DNA of 64,000 nucleotides, from the NCBI RefSeq assembly GCF_000515115.1, contig NZ_AZXF01000017.1, positions 62,187-126,186 of the forward strand, in the 5' to 3' direction. The position numbers and the translations under genes were made by a program. The DNA is from Nocardiopsis sp. CNT312. Its GTDB lineage: Bacteria > Actinomycetota > Actinomycetes > Streptosporangiales > Streptosporangiaceae. Position 1 is the stretch's first letter, and every line of letters starts with the position of its first letter. The notes under the pieces are model-generated. The model was not told the origin of the DNA. It did not search any database and saw only the letters and a list, made by a program, of their open reading frames with translations. Below are positions 29,216 through 37,098 of this stretch, piece by piece.

Positions 29216-31099
29216 GTGTCCACCCATGACGAGGACGAGAGAGAACGGCCCCCCGGCTCCGAGCCGAGGGGCAGGCGGCGCGACGGCCGGACCCGGCACA
29301 CGCTGGTCATGCCGGACGACGTGCTCGACCGCCTGGAGCGGTCCGAACCGGACACCGTCCCCGAGACCGGGCTGACGACGGTCCGGGACCCTAGCGACAT
29401 CGGCGACGCGGGAACCGCCGACCGCGCGGGTCTGGAGGACGGCGACGAGATCGGCGGCACCTCCCACACCGCGCCGGGCAACATCGCCAAGTCCAGCGCA
29501 GTCATGGCGCTGGGCACGGTGGTCTCCCGCGCGACGGGGTTCGTCCGCACGGTCCTCATCGCCGCGGCCATCGGCACCCAGTTGCTGGGCGACGCCTACC
29601 AGACCGCGGGCATGGTCCCGTACATGGTCTACGACCTGCTCATCGGCGGACTGCTGTCCAGTGTGTTCGTGCCCTTCCTGGTGAAGCGGCGCAAACGGGA
29701 CGCCGACGGCGGCGAGCGGACCGAGCAGCGCCTGTTCACCCTCATGCTGGCCGCCCTCCTGGCGATCACGGTCCTGTCTGTCCTGCTCGCCGAGTGGTTC
29801 ATCCGGATCTACGCGGGAGGGTTCGAGGGCGCCCAGTTCGAGGTGTCGGTCATCCTCGCCCGCTACCTGGTGCTCCAGATCTTCTTCATCGGGGCGAGCG
29901 GGATCGCGAGCGCGATGCTCAACGCCCGCAACCGGTTCGGCGCCCCGATGTGGGCCCCGGTGCTCAACAACCTCGTCATCATCGCGGTCTGCGGGTGGTT
30001 CCTGTCCCTCACCGCCGCCGACCCCGCCCCCGAGGACCTGCTCGCCGAGCCGGGGATGCTCATGCTTCTGGGGCTGGGCACCGCCCTGGGGCAGGTCGTG
30101 CAGGCCGTGGTACTGCTCTGGGCTCTGGCCGCGGCGGGATTCCGCTGGCGTCCGCGTCTGGACCTGCGGGGTGCGGGGCTGGGCGAGGCCACCGGTGCCG
30201 CCACGTGGATGATGCTCTACATCGTCGTGGCCCAGGCCGGTGCCCTGGTCTCCACCAACGTGGCCACCCGGGCGGGCGCGGCGGCGGCCGGGCTCGGCTT
30301 CGAGACGGGCTCGGGCATCGCCGCCTACAAGTTCGCGTCGATGCTGTTCCAGCTGCCGTACGCGATCATCGCCGTGTCGGTGATCACGGCGCTGCTGCCC
30401 CGCATGAGCGCGCACGTGGCGGCGGGGCGCAAGGACCAGGTGCGGTCGGACTTCTCCCGGGGCTTCCGGCTGTCGTCGGTACTGATCGTCCCCATCTCGG
30501 TGGCGATGTTCGTCTTCGCCGTCCCGTTCTGCGTGATGATCTACGCACAGGGCAGTACGAGCACCGCCGACGCACAGGCCATCGGGCGCATTCTCATGGT
30601 GTTCGTGGTGATGCTGGTCCCCTTCACGCTGTTCCAGCTCCAGATGCGCGTGTTCTACGCCCTGGGCGACACCCGCACCCCGGCCCTGGTGGCGATCCCC
30701 TCGGAACTCGTCCACGCGGTGACGGCGGTGGCCCTGCTGTTCCTGCTGCCGCCGCAGGACGTCGTGGTGTGGCTGCCGGTGCCCTACGGCCTCTACTACA
30801 TCGTCGGCTCGGTCATCATGTGGTGGCTGCTGCACCGGCGACTCAACGGCCTGGACGGGCGCCGCACGGCACGGGCCCTGTCCAGGCTGTTCCTGGCCTC
30901 CCTGCCCTCGGCGCTGTTCGGGTGGGCCATGATCCACGCCTTCTCCGGGCTCCCCGGTGACGTGTGGCCGACCCTCGCCTCGGTGGCGGCCGGGGGTGTG
31001 GGCGGTGGCGTACTGTTCGTCCTCACATCAAGAATCCTTAACGTGACAGAAGTCACATCTATGCTCGATATGATCGCCACTCGACTGCGACGCCGCTGA
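29216..31099 (+). CDS. MurJ-type lipid II flippase paralogue (copy 2)
   Basis: A 627-aa protein with an N-terminal cytosolic region of about 85 residues rich in charged residues (STHDEDERERPPGSEPRGRR). About 14 helices follow, closely parallel to copy 1: SSAVMALGTVVSRATGFVRT, YDLLIGGLLSSVFVPFLVKR, ASGIASAMLNARNRFGAP, YAIIAVSVITALLPRMSAHV, RVFYALGDTRTPALVAI. The GTG at 29216 after AAGGACGG is preferred over the upstream ATG. The two copies share the same topology but differ in the N-terminal tail and the C-terminal helices. It leads into the pseudokinase and sigM genes. Confidence 0.88.
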   Translation: MSTHDEDERERPPGSEPRGRRRDGRTRHTLVMPDDVLDRLERSEPDTVPETGLTTVRDPSDIGDAGTADRAGLEDGDEIGGTSHTAPGNIAKSSAVMALGTVVSRATGFVRTVLIAAAIGTQLLGDAYQTAGMVPYMVYDLLIGGLLSSVFVPFLVKRRKRDADGGERTEQRLFTLMLAALLAITVLSVLLAEWFIRIYAGGFEGAQFEVSVILARYLVLQIFFIGASGIASAMLNARNRFGAPMWAPVLNNLVIIAVCGWFLSLTAADPAPEDLLAEPGMLMLLGLGTALGQVVQAVVLLWALAAAGFRWRPRLDLRGAGLGEATGAATWMMLYIVVAQAGALVSTNVATRAGAAAAGLGFETGSGIAAYKFASMLFQLPYAIIAVSVITALLPRMSAHVAAGRKDQVRSDFSRGFRLSSVLIVPISVAMFVFAVPFCVMIYAQGSTSTADAQAIGRILMVFVVMLVPFTLFQLQMRVFYALGDTRTPALVAIPSELVHAVTAVALLFLLPPQDVVVWLPVPYGLYYIVGSVIMWWLLHRRLNGLDGRRTARALSRLFLASLPSALFGWAMIHAFSGLPGDVWPTLASVAAGGVGGGVLFVLTSRILNVTEVTSMLDMIATRLRRR

Positions 31100-31372
31100 T
31101 CACCGCGAACGGATGACCTTGGGTCGGCGATCACCTGTATGGAAGAGAAAGTGAACAGTGACCTCATCTCCTCCAAAGTTGCTGTTCAAGCGTCCTAGCA
31201 TGGACAGGCACTGCTCCATTGAACTCTCATCCGAGCTGCCCGAAGGGAGGCTGGGGACAGCACACAGGGCCGACACCCCCTCACGGCACCTCTCCCCCGC
31301 GATCCGCCGCGCCCGCCGCAGCGGAGGGGACACGGACGTGAACCCTCGGCACTGGCTCCCGTCACTCCCATC

Positions 31373-32938
31373 ATGAGCACCTACATGATCGAACCCGGGG
31401 CGAAGCTGGCCGACCGCTACCGTCTCGACCACGTGGTGAGCGAGACCAGCGGGGCCACCCGTTGGAAGGCCACCGACGAGACACTCGCGCGCCCCGTCGG
31501 CGTGTGGACCTTCCAGCCGGGCTTCCCCCGCGCCTCGGAGGTCGTCCGGGCCGCCCGGGCCACCAGCCGGATCCCGGACGCCCGCGTCACCCAGGTCTTC
31601 GACGCCGACGACACCGCACCCCTCCCCTACGTCGTGGAGGAGTGGGTCATCGGCTCCTCTCTCGCCGACCTCATCGCCCAGGGCCCCCTCGAACCCGAAC
31701 GCGCGGCCGGCCTGGTGGCCGAGGCCGCCGAGGCCATCGCCGCCGCCCACGCCGGCGGCCTCTACCACCTGTGCCTGAGCCCCGGCAAACTCATGTGGAG
31801 CAGCGGCGGCGCGGTCAAGGTCACCGGCATCGGTGTGGACGCCGCCCTGGTGGGCGCACAGGCGGCCAACCCCGCCGCAGCCGACGCCCAAGGCCTGGGA
31901 AACCTCCTCTACGCCGCCCTCACCGGGTACTGGCCGGGCGGCGCCCGCGACGGACTGCCCGCCGCCCCCGAGGGCCCCGGAGGCCCCTACCAGCCCGAGC
32001 AGATCACCCCCAACGCCACCGAGCCCCTGGCGTCCATCACCACACGCGCAGCGATGCCCTACCTGGCCGGGCACCTGGTCCCCGGACCGCCGATCGCCTC
32101 GCCCGCGGAGTTCTCCGCCGCGATGGCCGACGTGCCGCGGTTCATCCCGTTGCCCGCCACCCCCACCGAGGCCATCCCCGAACCCGAACCCGGTACCTCC
32201 CGGCGCACCGGGGAGCTCGAATCCGGCCCCCGCCGCTCCGGCAGGTCCGCTTCCGGCCCCCGTGCCTCGGAGCGCCGCCCCCCGGCGCGTGCCCAGGCAC
32301 GCTCCGAGCGGCCACAGGACCCCCTGAGAAAGATCATCACCGGTGTGGTCGCCGCGGCCGTCTTCCTCGTGGTGGTCGTCGGCGCGTGGATCATCGGTAC
32401 CGAGATGCGTCCCGGCGGCGGCGACCAGCCGGACACGGAACAGAGCCCCGAGGCCTCCGACGGCCCGGAGCTGCAAGCACTCACGCCCGTGGGCGCCGAC
32501 GGCTTCGACCCGTTCGGCGACGGGTCCGAGCACGGGGACAACGCCGTGCGCGCCATCGACGGCGAGGACTCGGGCGAGCCGTGGAACTCCGAGGGCTACG
32601 ACGACCCCCTGGCGGACCTCGGCAAGCCCGGTGTCGGCCTGATCGTCGATCTCGGCTCCAGCCAGGAGGTCCACGAAGTGGTCCTGAGCATGCCCTCCAA
32701 CGACTACCCCGTCCAGATCCGCGTGGGTGAGGACCCGGCCTCCGTCACCGACCAGGCGAGCCTGGACGCCGCCCTGCCCGTTGCCGCGGAGGCGACCGCC
32801 AGCGGCCCGGGCAACACCGTTACGATCGAGGGCGGGGCCGCCGGCCGGTACGTCCTCGTCTGGTTCACCCAGCCCCCCATGGACGGGGACAAGTACCGCG
32901 CGGCACTCACCGAGATCGAGATTCTGGGCGCCGGATAG
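31373..32938 (+). CDS. Pseudokinase membrane protein with extracellular discoidin-like domain
   Basis: A 521-aa protein. Residues 10-260 follow a serine/threonine kinase fold: LADRYRLDHVVSE for the N-lobe and YVVEEWVIGSSLADLIAQGPL for the hinge. The catalytic loop reads LYHLCLSPGKLMW where HRDLKPxN is expected, and the DFG position reads VTGIGVD. Both catalytic Asp residues are absent. One membrane helix lies at about 322-342 (ITGVVAAAVFLVVVVGAWII). The outer part has SEGYDDPLADLGKPGVGLIVDLGSS, a galactose-binding/discoidin-like pattern. In mycobacteria a similar pseudokinase is fused to MviN/MurJ and recruits the FHA protein FhaA; here it is a separate gene after two MurJ genes. Confidence 0.85.
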   Translation: MSTYMIEPGAKLADRYRLDHVVSETSGATRWKATDETLARPVGVWTFQPGFPRASEVVRAARATSRIPDARVTQVFDADDTAPLPYVVEEWVIGSSLADLIAQGPLEPERAAGLVAEAAEAIAAAHAGGLYHLCLSPGKLMWSSGGAVKVTGIGVDAALVGAQAANPAAADAQGLGNLLYAALTGYWPGGARDGLPAAPEGPGGPYQPEQITPNATEPLASITTRAAMPYLAGHLVPGPPIASPAEFSAAMADVPRFIPLPATPTEAIPEPEPGTSRRTGELESGPRRSGRSASGPRASERRPPARAQARSERPQDPLRKIITGVVAAAVFLVVVVGAWIIGTEMRPGGGDQPDTEQSPEASDGPELQALTPVGADGFDPFGDGSEHGDNAVRAIDGEDSGEPWNSEGYDDPLADLGKPGVGLIVDLGSSQEVHEVVLSMPSNDYPVQIRVGEDPASVTDQASLDAALPVAAEATASGPGNTVTIEGGAAGRYVLVWFTQPPMDGDKYRAALTEIEILGAG

Positions 32939-32958
32939 CGAGCAACGGATCGGAGCTG

Positions 32959-33585
32959 ATGGACGCGGTCCAGGAGCTTCCCGACGGGGAGCTGTTGACC
33001 AGACACGCTCAGGGCGACGACCAGGCCTTCGGGGTCCTGGTGACCCGTCACCGTGAGCGCCTGTGGGCTGTCTCCGTCCGGATGATGGGCGACCCGGAAG
33101 AGGCCTCCGACGCCCTCCAGGACGCCTTCCTGTCCGCCTTCCGCGCGGCCGACCGCTTCCGGGGCGAGGCCCAGGTGAGCACCTGGCTGCACAGGATCGT
33201 GGTCAACGCCTGCCACGACCGCCTGCGCCGCCGCAAGGTCCGCCCGGCCACCCCCACCGAGGACGAGACACTGGACGTGATGTCCAACGAGCGGCTCGGC
33301 CGGATGGGCGGGGCACCCGACCACGCCTCGCGGACCGAATCACGCCTCGACGTCGAGGCCGCGCTCGACACGCTCCCCCTGGAACAGCGCATGGCTCTGA
33401 CCCTCGTGGACATGCTCGGCTACCGTGTCGAGGAGGCCGCAGGCATCCTGGAGGTGGCCCCGGGAACGGTGAAGAGCAGATGTGCGCGAGGTCGCGCGAA
33501 ACTTCTCCCCTCGCTCGCCCATCTCAGGAACCCTGTGTCAGCCCCGGACGTCACATCAGGGAGAGGAGGTGCCAACCCATCGTGA
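32959..33585 (+). CDS. sigM: ECF RNA polymerase sigma factor SigM-like
   Basis: A 208-aa sigma factor. Region 2 has LVTRHRERLWAVSVRMMGDPEEASDALQDAFLSAFRAADRF, binding the -10 element. Region 4 has LDTLPLEQRMALTLVDMLGYRVEEAAGILEVAPGTVKSRCARGRAKL, binding the -35 element. The position between the pseudokinase and trxB, with an anti-sigma gene overlapping its stop, is that of SigM in actinobacteria. SigM there controls envelope and oxidative stress genes. The ATG at 32959 is 18 bases after the previous stop. Confidence 0.92.
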   Translation: MDAVQELPDGELLTRHAQGDDQAFGVLVTRHRERLWAVSVRMMGDPEEASDALQDAFLSAFRAADRFRGEAQVSTWLHRIVVNACHDRLRRRKVRPATPTEDETLDVMSNERLGRMGGAPDHASRTESRLDVEAALDTLPLEQRMALTLVDMLGYRVEEAAGILEVAPGTVKSRCARGRAKLLPSLAHLRNPVSAPDVTSGRGGANPS

Positions 33586-34409
33586 CGTCTCACCCTGACG
33601 CGGAGGCACTCGCCTTCCTCGCCGAAGGTCTGCTGGAAACCGACGAGGAACGCACCGTCACCGCCCACACCGAAACCTGCGCCACCTGTGCCCAGACCCT
33701 GGAACAACTCTCGGGGGTCTCCCGTGTGCTGGCGGCCGTACCCGTCCCAGAGCTACCGCGCGACGTCGCCGACCTCCTCGACCAGCGCATCGCCGAAGCC
33801 GTCCGGGAACGCTCGGACTCCCCGGGCACCGGGGCCGACACGCACACAGCGGTCGGCACCGGCCTCCCGGTGACGCCCCTGGCCCGGGCCCGCCGACGGC
33901 GCTTCTCCCCCGGACTGCCCCACCTGGTCGCCGCGGCGGCCGCGGCCGTCTTCGTGGTCGGCGGCGGTGCGGCGGTCCTCAACGGCACCCTCTCCCACGG
34001 TGAGAGCGGTGTGTCCACCGCGGTGCCCTTCTCCGACGGCGCGGGAGAGGCCGAGCCGGAGGCGGCCCAGGCCTACGAGGCGGACTTGGTGAACAGCGGG
34101 ACCGTCTACACCGCAGCCGAACTCGACGAGCAGGCCGTCCGCGTCCTGGAGTCGACCTCCTCCGGAGCGGACCCGCTGGGGCGTGCGACGGCCCCCGCCG
34201 TCACACGCTGCATCGAGCGGTTCGAGGCGTCACTCGGGCTCCACGTGACCCTGGTGGACGACGCCCACTACCGATCCGCCTCCGAGCCCGCCTGGGTGTT
34301 CTACACCACCGAGGGCACGCGAGTCGGCGTCCACGTCGTCTCCCCCTGCTCCAGAAGCGATGAGGCCGCGCCCGGCATCCTGGCCTCCACCACCGTCCCG
34401 GCACCCTGA
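33582..34409 (+). CDS. Membrane anti-sigma factor (SigM partner)
   Basis: A 275-aa protein whose GTG overlaps the sigM stop (GTGA), so the two are translated together. Residues 1-50 form a zinc-anti-sigma-like module: HPDAEALAFLAEGLLETDEERTVTAHTETCATCAQTLEQL, with His and the CATC pair. One membrane helix follows (about residues 112-134, LVAAAAAAVFVVGGGAAVL). An outer domain of about 140 residues ends with Cys-containing TRCIERFEASLG and VVSPCSRS, possibly a disulfide sensor. It should hold SigM inactive until released; the signal is unknown. Confidence 0.85.
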   Translation: MTSHPDAEALAFLAEGLLETDEERTVTAHTETCATCAQTLEQLSGVSRVLAAVPVPELPRDVADLLDQRIAEAVRERSDSPGTGADTHTAVGTGLPVTPLARARRRRFSPGLPHLVAAAAAAVFVVGGGAAVLNGTLSHGESGVSTAVPFSDGAGEAEPEAAQAYEADLVNSGTVYTAAELDEQAVRVLESTSSGADPLGRATAPAVTRCIERFEASLGLHVTLVDDAHYRSASEPAWVFYTTEGTRVGVHVVSPCSRSDEAAPGILASTTVPAP

Positions 34410-34474
34410 CCGGCGTCCCTCCCCCGCTCCGGGCGGCTCCGCGCCCCTCACCCCCGTCGCACCGGCGTCCCTCC

Positions 34475-34502
34475 GGGAATAGCGGTGCGCCTACCATCGG
34501 TT
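34475..34502 (+). promoter_or_regulatory. SigR/SigH-type promoter for trxBA
   Basis: GGGAAT (34475-34480) is followed after 19 bases by GTT (34500-34502). This is the thiol-stress sigma consensus GGGAAT-N18/19-GTT known for trxB promoters in Streptomyces and mycobacteria. It lies 70 bases upstream of the trxB GTG. Confidence 0.8.
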
Positions 34503-34571
34503 GTAGCTAACCGACTTCCCCCGGGGCCACGCCCGTGGCCGCGGAAGCGACTGTGTGAAGGGCCTACCAGC

Positions 34572-35504
34572 GTGAGCGACGTCCGCAATGTCATCATCAT
34601 CGGTTCGGGACCCGCGGGCTACACGGCGGCCGTCTACGCCGCGCGCGCCGAACTGCGCCCACTCGTGTTCGAGGGCTCCATCACCGCGGGCGGTGCCCTG
34701 ATGAACACCACCGACGTCGAGAACTTCCCGGGCTTCCCCGACGGCATCATGGGCCCCGACCTCATGGACAACCTCCGCAAGCAGGCCGAGCGCTTCGGCG
34801 CCGAGCTGGTGCCCGAGGACGTCACCGAGGTGGACCTGGCCAAGCCGGTCAAGGAGGTCTCCGCCGGCGGCGAGACCTTCCTCGCCCACACCGTGATCCT
34901 GGCGACCGGCTCCGGCTACCGCGAACTCGGCGTCCCCGGCGAGAAGGAGCTCTCCGGCCGTGGCACCTCCTGGTGCGCCACCTGCGACGGCTTCTTCTTC
35001 CGCGACCAGGACATCGCCGTCGTGGGCGGCGGCGACACCGCCATGGAGGAGGCCCTCTTCCTCACCCGCTTCGCCAAGTCCGTCACCGTCGTCCACCGCC
35101 GCGACGAGCTGCGCGCCAGCAAGATCATGGCTGAGCGGGCCCAGGCCAACGAGAAGATCTCGTTCCTGTGGAACACCGAGGTCCTGGAGGTGCTCGGCGA
35201 GGAGCGCGTCACCGGTCTGAAGGTGCTGAACAACCAGAGCGAGGAGACCAGCACCCTCGACGTCACCGGTCTGTTCGTCGCCATCGGCCACGACCCGCGC
35301 GTGGAGCTCTTCGACAAGCAGGTCGAGCTGGACGAGGAGGGCTACGTGAAGGTCGACTCCCCCTCCACCCGTACCAACCTGCCGGGCGTCTTCGCCTGCG
35401 GCGACGTGGTCGACCACCAGTACCGCCAGGCGATCACCGCAGCCGGGACCGGCTGCTCGGCCTCCCTGGACGCGGAGCGCTTCCTCGCCGACATGGGCAA
35501 CTGA
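34572..35504 (+). CDS. trxB: Thioredoxin-disulfide reductase
   Basis: A 310-aa flavoenzyme that uses NADPH to reduce thioredoxin. FAD binding: [20 protein letters not shown] at the start and [20 protein letters not shown] near the end. Redox pair: WCATCDG (about residues 136-142). NADPH domain: [18 protein letters not shown] and [14 protein letters not shown]. The GTG at 34572 gives the family N-terminus. It precedes trxA by 44 bases and both lie behind the SigR-type promoter, so the pair should be induced by disulfide stress. Confidence 0.97.
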   Translation: MSDVRNVIIIGSGPAGYTAAVYAARAELRPLVFEGSITAGGALMNTTDVENFPGFPDGIMGPDLMDNLRKQAERFGAELVPEDVTEVDLAKPVKEVSAGGETFLAHTVILATGSGYRELGVPGEKELSGRGTSWCATCDGFFFRDQDIAVVGGGDTAMEEALFLTRFAKSVTVVHRRDELRASKIMAERAQANEKISFLWNTEVLEVLGEERVTGLKVLNNQSEETSTLDVTGLFVAIGHDPRVELFDKQVELDEEGYVKVDSPSTRTNLPGVFACGDVVDHQYRQAITAAGTGCSASLDAERFLADMGN

Positions 35505-35548
35505 GCGCCCTGCTACGCACACCCCGGTTTCGCCGACCAAGGAGAATT

Positions 35549-35869
35549 ATGACTGTCAAGACCGTCACCGACGCCACGTTCAAGGACGAGGTGCTCTCCA
35601 ACGACAAGCCCGTTCTGGTGGACTTCTGGGCCGACTGGTGCGGCCCGTGCAAGCAGCTCTCCCCCATCCTGGAGAAGATCGCCGAGGAGCACGGGGACAA
35701 GATCGAGATCGTCAAGCTCAACACCGACCAGAACCCGGAGACACCCCGGCAGTACAACGTCATGTCCCTGCCGACGATGAACGTCTACAAGGGCGGCGAG
35801 GTCGTCCAGCAGATCGTCGGCGCCCAGCCCAAGCGCAAGCTGGAGGAGAAACTCGCCGAGTTCCTGTGA
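35549..35869 (+). CDS. trxA: Thioredoxin
   Basis: A 106-aa thioredoxin: VLVDFWADWCGPCKQLSPILEKIA with the catalytic WCGPC (about residues 30-34), and the cis-proline loop MSLPTMNVYKGGE. It reduces protein disulfides in the cytosol, serves ribonucleotide reductase and is recycled by TrxB. The ATG at 35549 has AAGGAG upstream. Followed by an 11-bp hairpin terminator. Confidence 0.97.
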   Translation: MTVKTVTDATFKDEVLSNDKPVLVDFWADWCGPCKQLSPILEKIAEEHGDKIEIVKLNTDQNPETPRQYNVMSLPTMNVYKGGEVVQQIVGAQPKRKLEEKLAEFL

Positions 35870-35904
35870 CCGGCTCCGTCGCGACCGGCGGATGAGCCCT
35901 CCGG

Positions 35905-35933
35905 AGGGCCCCCAGATCAACGCTGGGGGCCCT
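35905..35933 (+). terminator. Terminator of trxBA
   Basis: A perfect 11-bp stem AGGGCCCCCAG/CTGGGGGCCCT (35905-35915 with 35923-35933) followed by TTCGT. Confidence 0.75.
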
Positions 35934-36003
35934 TCGTCGTTCCCGACGCCCGGACACGTGCCCCGCCCCTTCCCCCGCCGTACAGGGGGGCGTGGGGCAC
36001 GGA

Positions 36004-36043
36004 AGCACCTGACACGCACACCGTCGTGTGCGTGTCAGGTGCT
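36004..36043 (-). terminator. Terminator of the parAB operon, overlapping the parB stop
   Basis: A 17-bp perfect stem (36004-36020 with 36027-36043), 6-nt loop. The parB stop codon (complement of 36035-36037) lies inside the right arm, so the ribosome ends on the hairpin itself. Confidence 0.75.
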
Positions 36044-37045
36044 CTGGGACTCCATCTGGTCGATGATCCGCTCCAGGTCCTCGATCGAGGCGAACTCCAC
36101 CACGAGTTTGCCCTTCTTCCGACCGACGTCCACCTTCACGGTGGTGTCCAGCCGGTCGGCGAGGCGGCTCGCCCACTCCTCCACGTGCGGCGGGGGAAGG
36201 GACCGCGCCGTCCTCCTGCGGGGACGCTCGTCGTCCGGTGTCTCCCGGAGGGCGATCATCTCCTCCAGAGAGCGGACGGAGAGTCCCTCCTCCACCACCC
36301 GTTTGGCGAAACGCTCCTGGAGGTCGGAGTCCTTCAGACCGCACAACGCCCGAGCGTGCCCGGCGCTGAGGACCCGCGCCGCCACCCGCGTCTGCACCTG
36401 GGGCGGCAGGCCGAGCAGGCGCAGCGTGTTGGTGATGTGCGAGCGGGACTTGCCGAGCCGCTGTGCCAACTCGCCGTGAGTGGCACCGAAGTCGTCCAAC
36501 AACTGCTGGTAGGCGGCGGCCTCCTCCAAGGGGTCGAGTTCCTGACGGTGCAGGTTCTCCAGAAGGGCGTCACGGAGCAGGTCGTCGTCGGAGGTGGTGC
36601 GGACGATCGCCGGAATCCGGTCGAGACCGGCCTCCTTGCTCGCACGCCAGCGCCGCTCCCCCATGATCAGCTCGTAGTTCGGGGAACCGTGCGCATCCGC
36701 GATCCTGCGGACCACGACGGGCTGGAGGAGGCCGACCTCGCTGATCGAGTCGCGCAGCTCCTCCAGGGCTTCCTCGTCGAAGTTGATCCTGGGCTGGCGC
36801 GGGTTCGGGGTGATCGCCCCGAGCTCGACCTCCTCCAGATACGTCCCGTCGGGCAGCTCCGCCGGAGCCGGCCCGAGGTCCGGCTCCGAGAACCGCTCCG
36901 GTTCACGTGGCGTCGACACCGTTCCCGGAACACTCTGCTCCGGGGCGCTCTCCGTCGGTACGGAGGCCACCCCGGCCCCCGACCCCGGTCCCTGCGGGAT
37001 GAGCGCACCCAGCCCCTTACCGAGTCCGCGCCGCTGCTGGCTCAC
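36035..37045 (-). CDS. parB: Chromosome-partitioning protein ParB
   Basis: A 336-aa CTP-dependent clamp that loads at parS and spreads to organise the origin for segregation. It starts SQQRRGLGKGLGALIPQG, the ParA-stimulating N-terminus. The CTPase/ParB-N domain has ITPNPRQPRINFDEEALEEL and the ENLHRQ box. The helix-turn-helix has GATHGELAQRLGKSRSHITNTLRLL. The C-terminal dimerisation domain ends VVEFASIEDLERIIDQM. The GTG at 37045 fits. parA lies 53 bases upstream. Confidence 0.97.
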   Translation of the reverse strand: MSQQRRGLGKGLGALIPQGPGSGAGVASVPTESAPEQSVPGTVSTPREPERFSEPDLGPAPAELPDGTYLEEVELGAITPNPRQPRINFDEEALEELRDSISEVGLLQPVVVRRIADAHGSPNYELIMGERRWRASKEAGLDRIPAIVRTTSDDDLLRDALLENLHRQELDPLEEAAAYQQLLDDFGATHGELAQRLGKSRSHITNTLRLLGLPPQVQTRVAARVLSAGHARALCGLKDSDLQERFAKRVVEEGLSVRSLEEMIALRETPDDERPRRRTARSLPPPHVEEWASRLADRLDTTVKVDVGRKKGKLVVEFASIEDLERIIDQMESQST

Positions 37046-37098
37046 CGGCAACTCCCTCCTCCTTGCGTCAACACCCCGCACCCGGGGCACCCCTTGCG

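Noticed and set aside
26666-30937. 1423-aa minus-strand frame across DUF6049 and both MurJ genes
   Set aside because: It crosses three real genes with clear membrane topology on the plus strand; the translation is Gln/His/Arg/Gly-rich noise.
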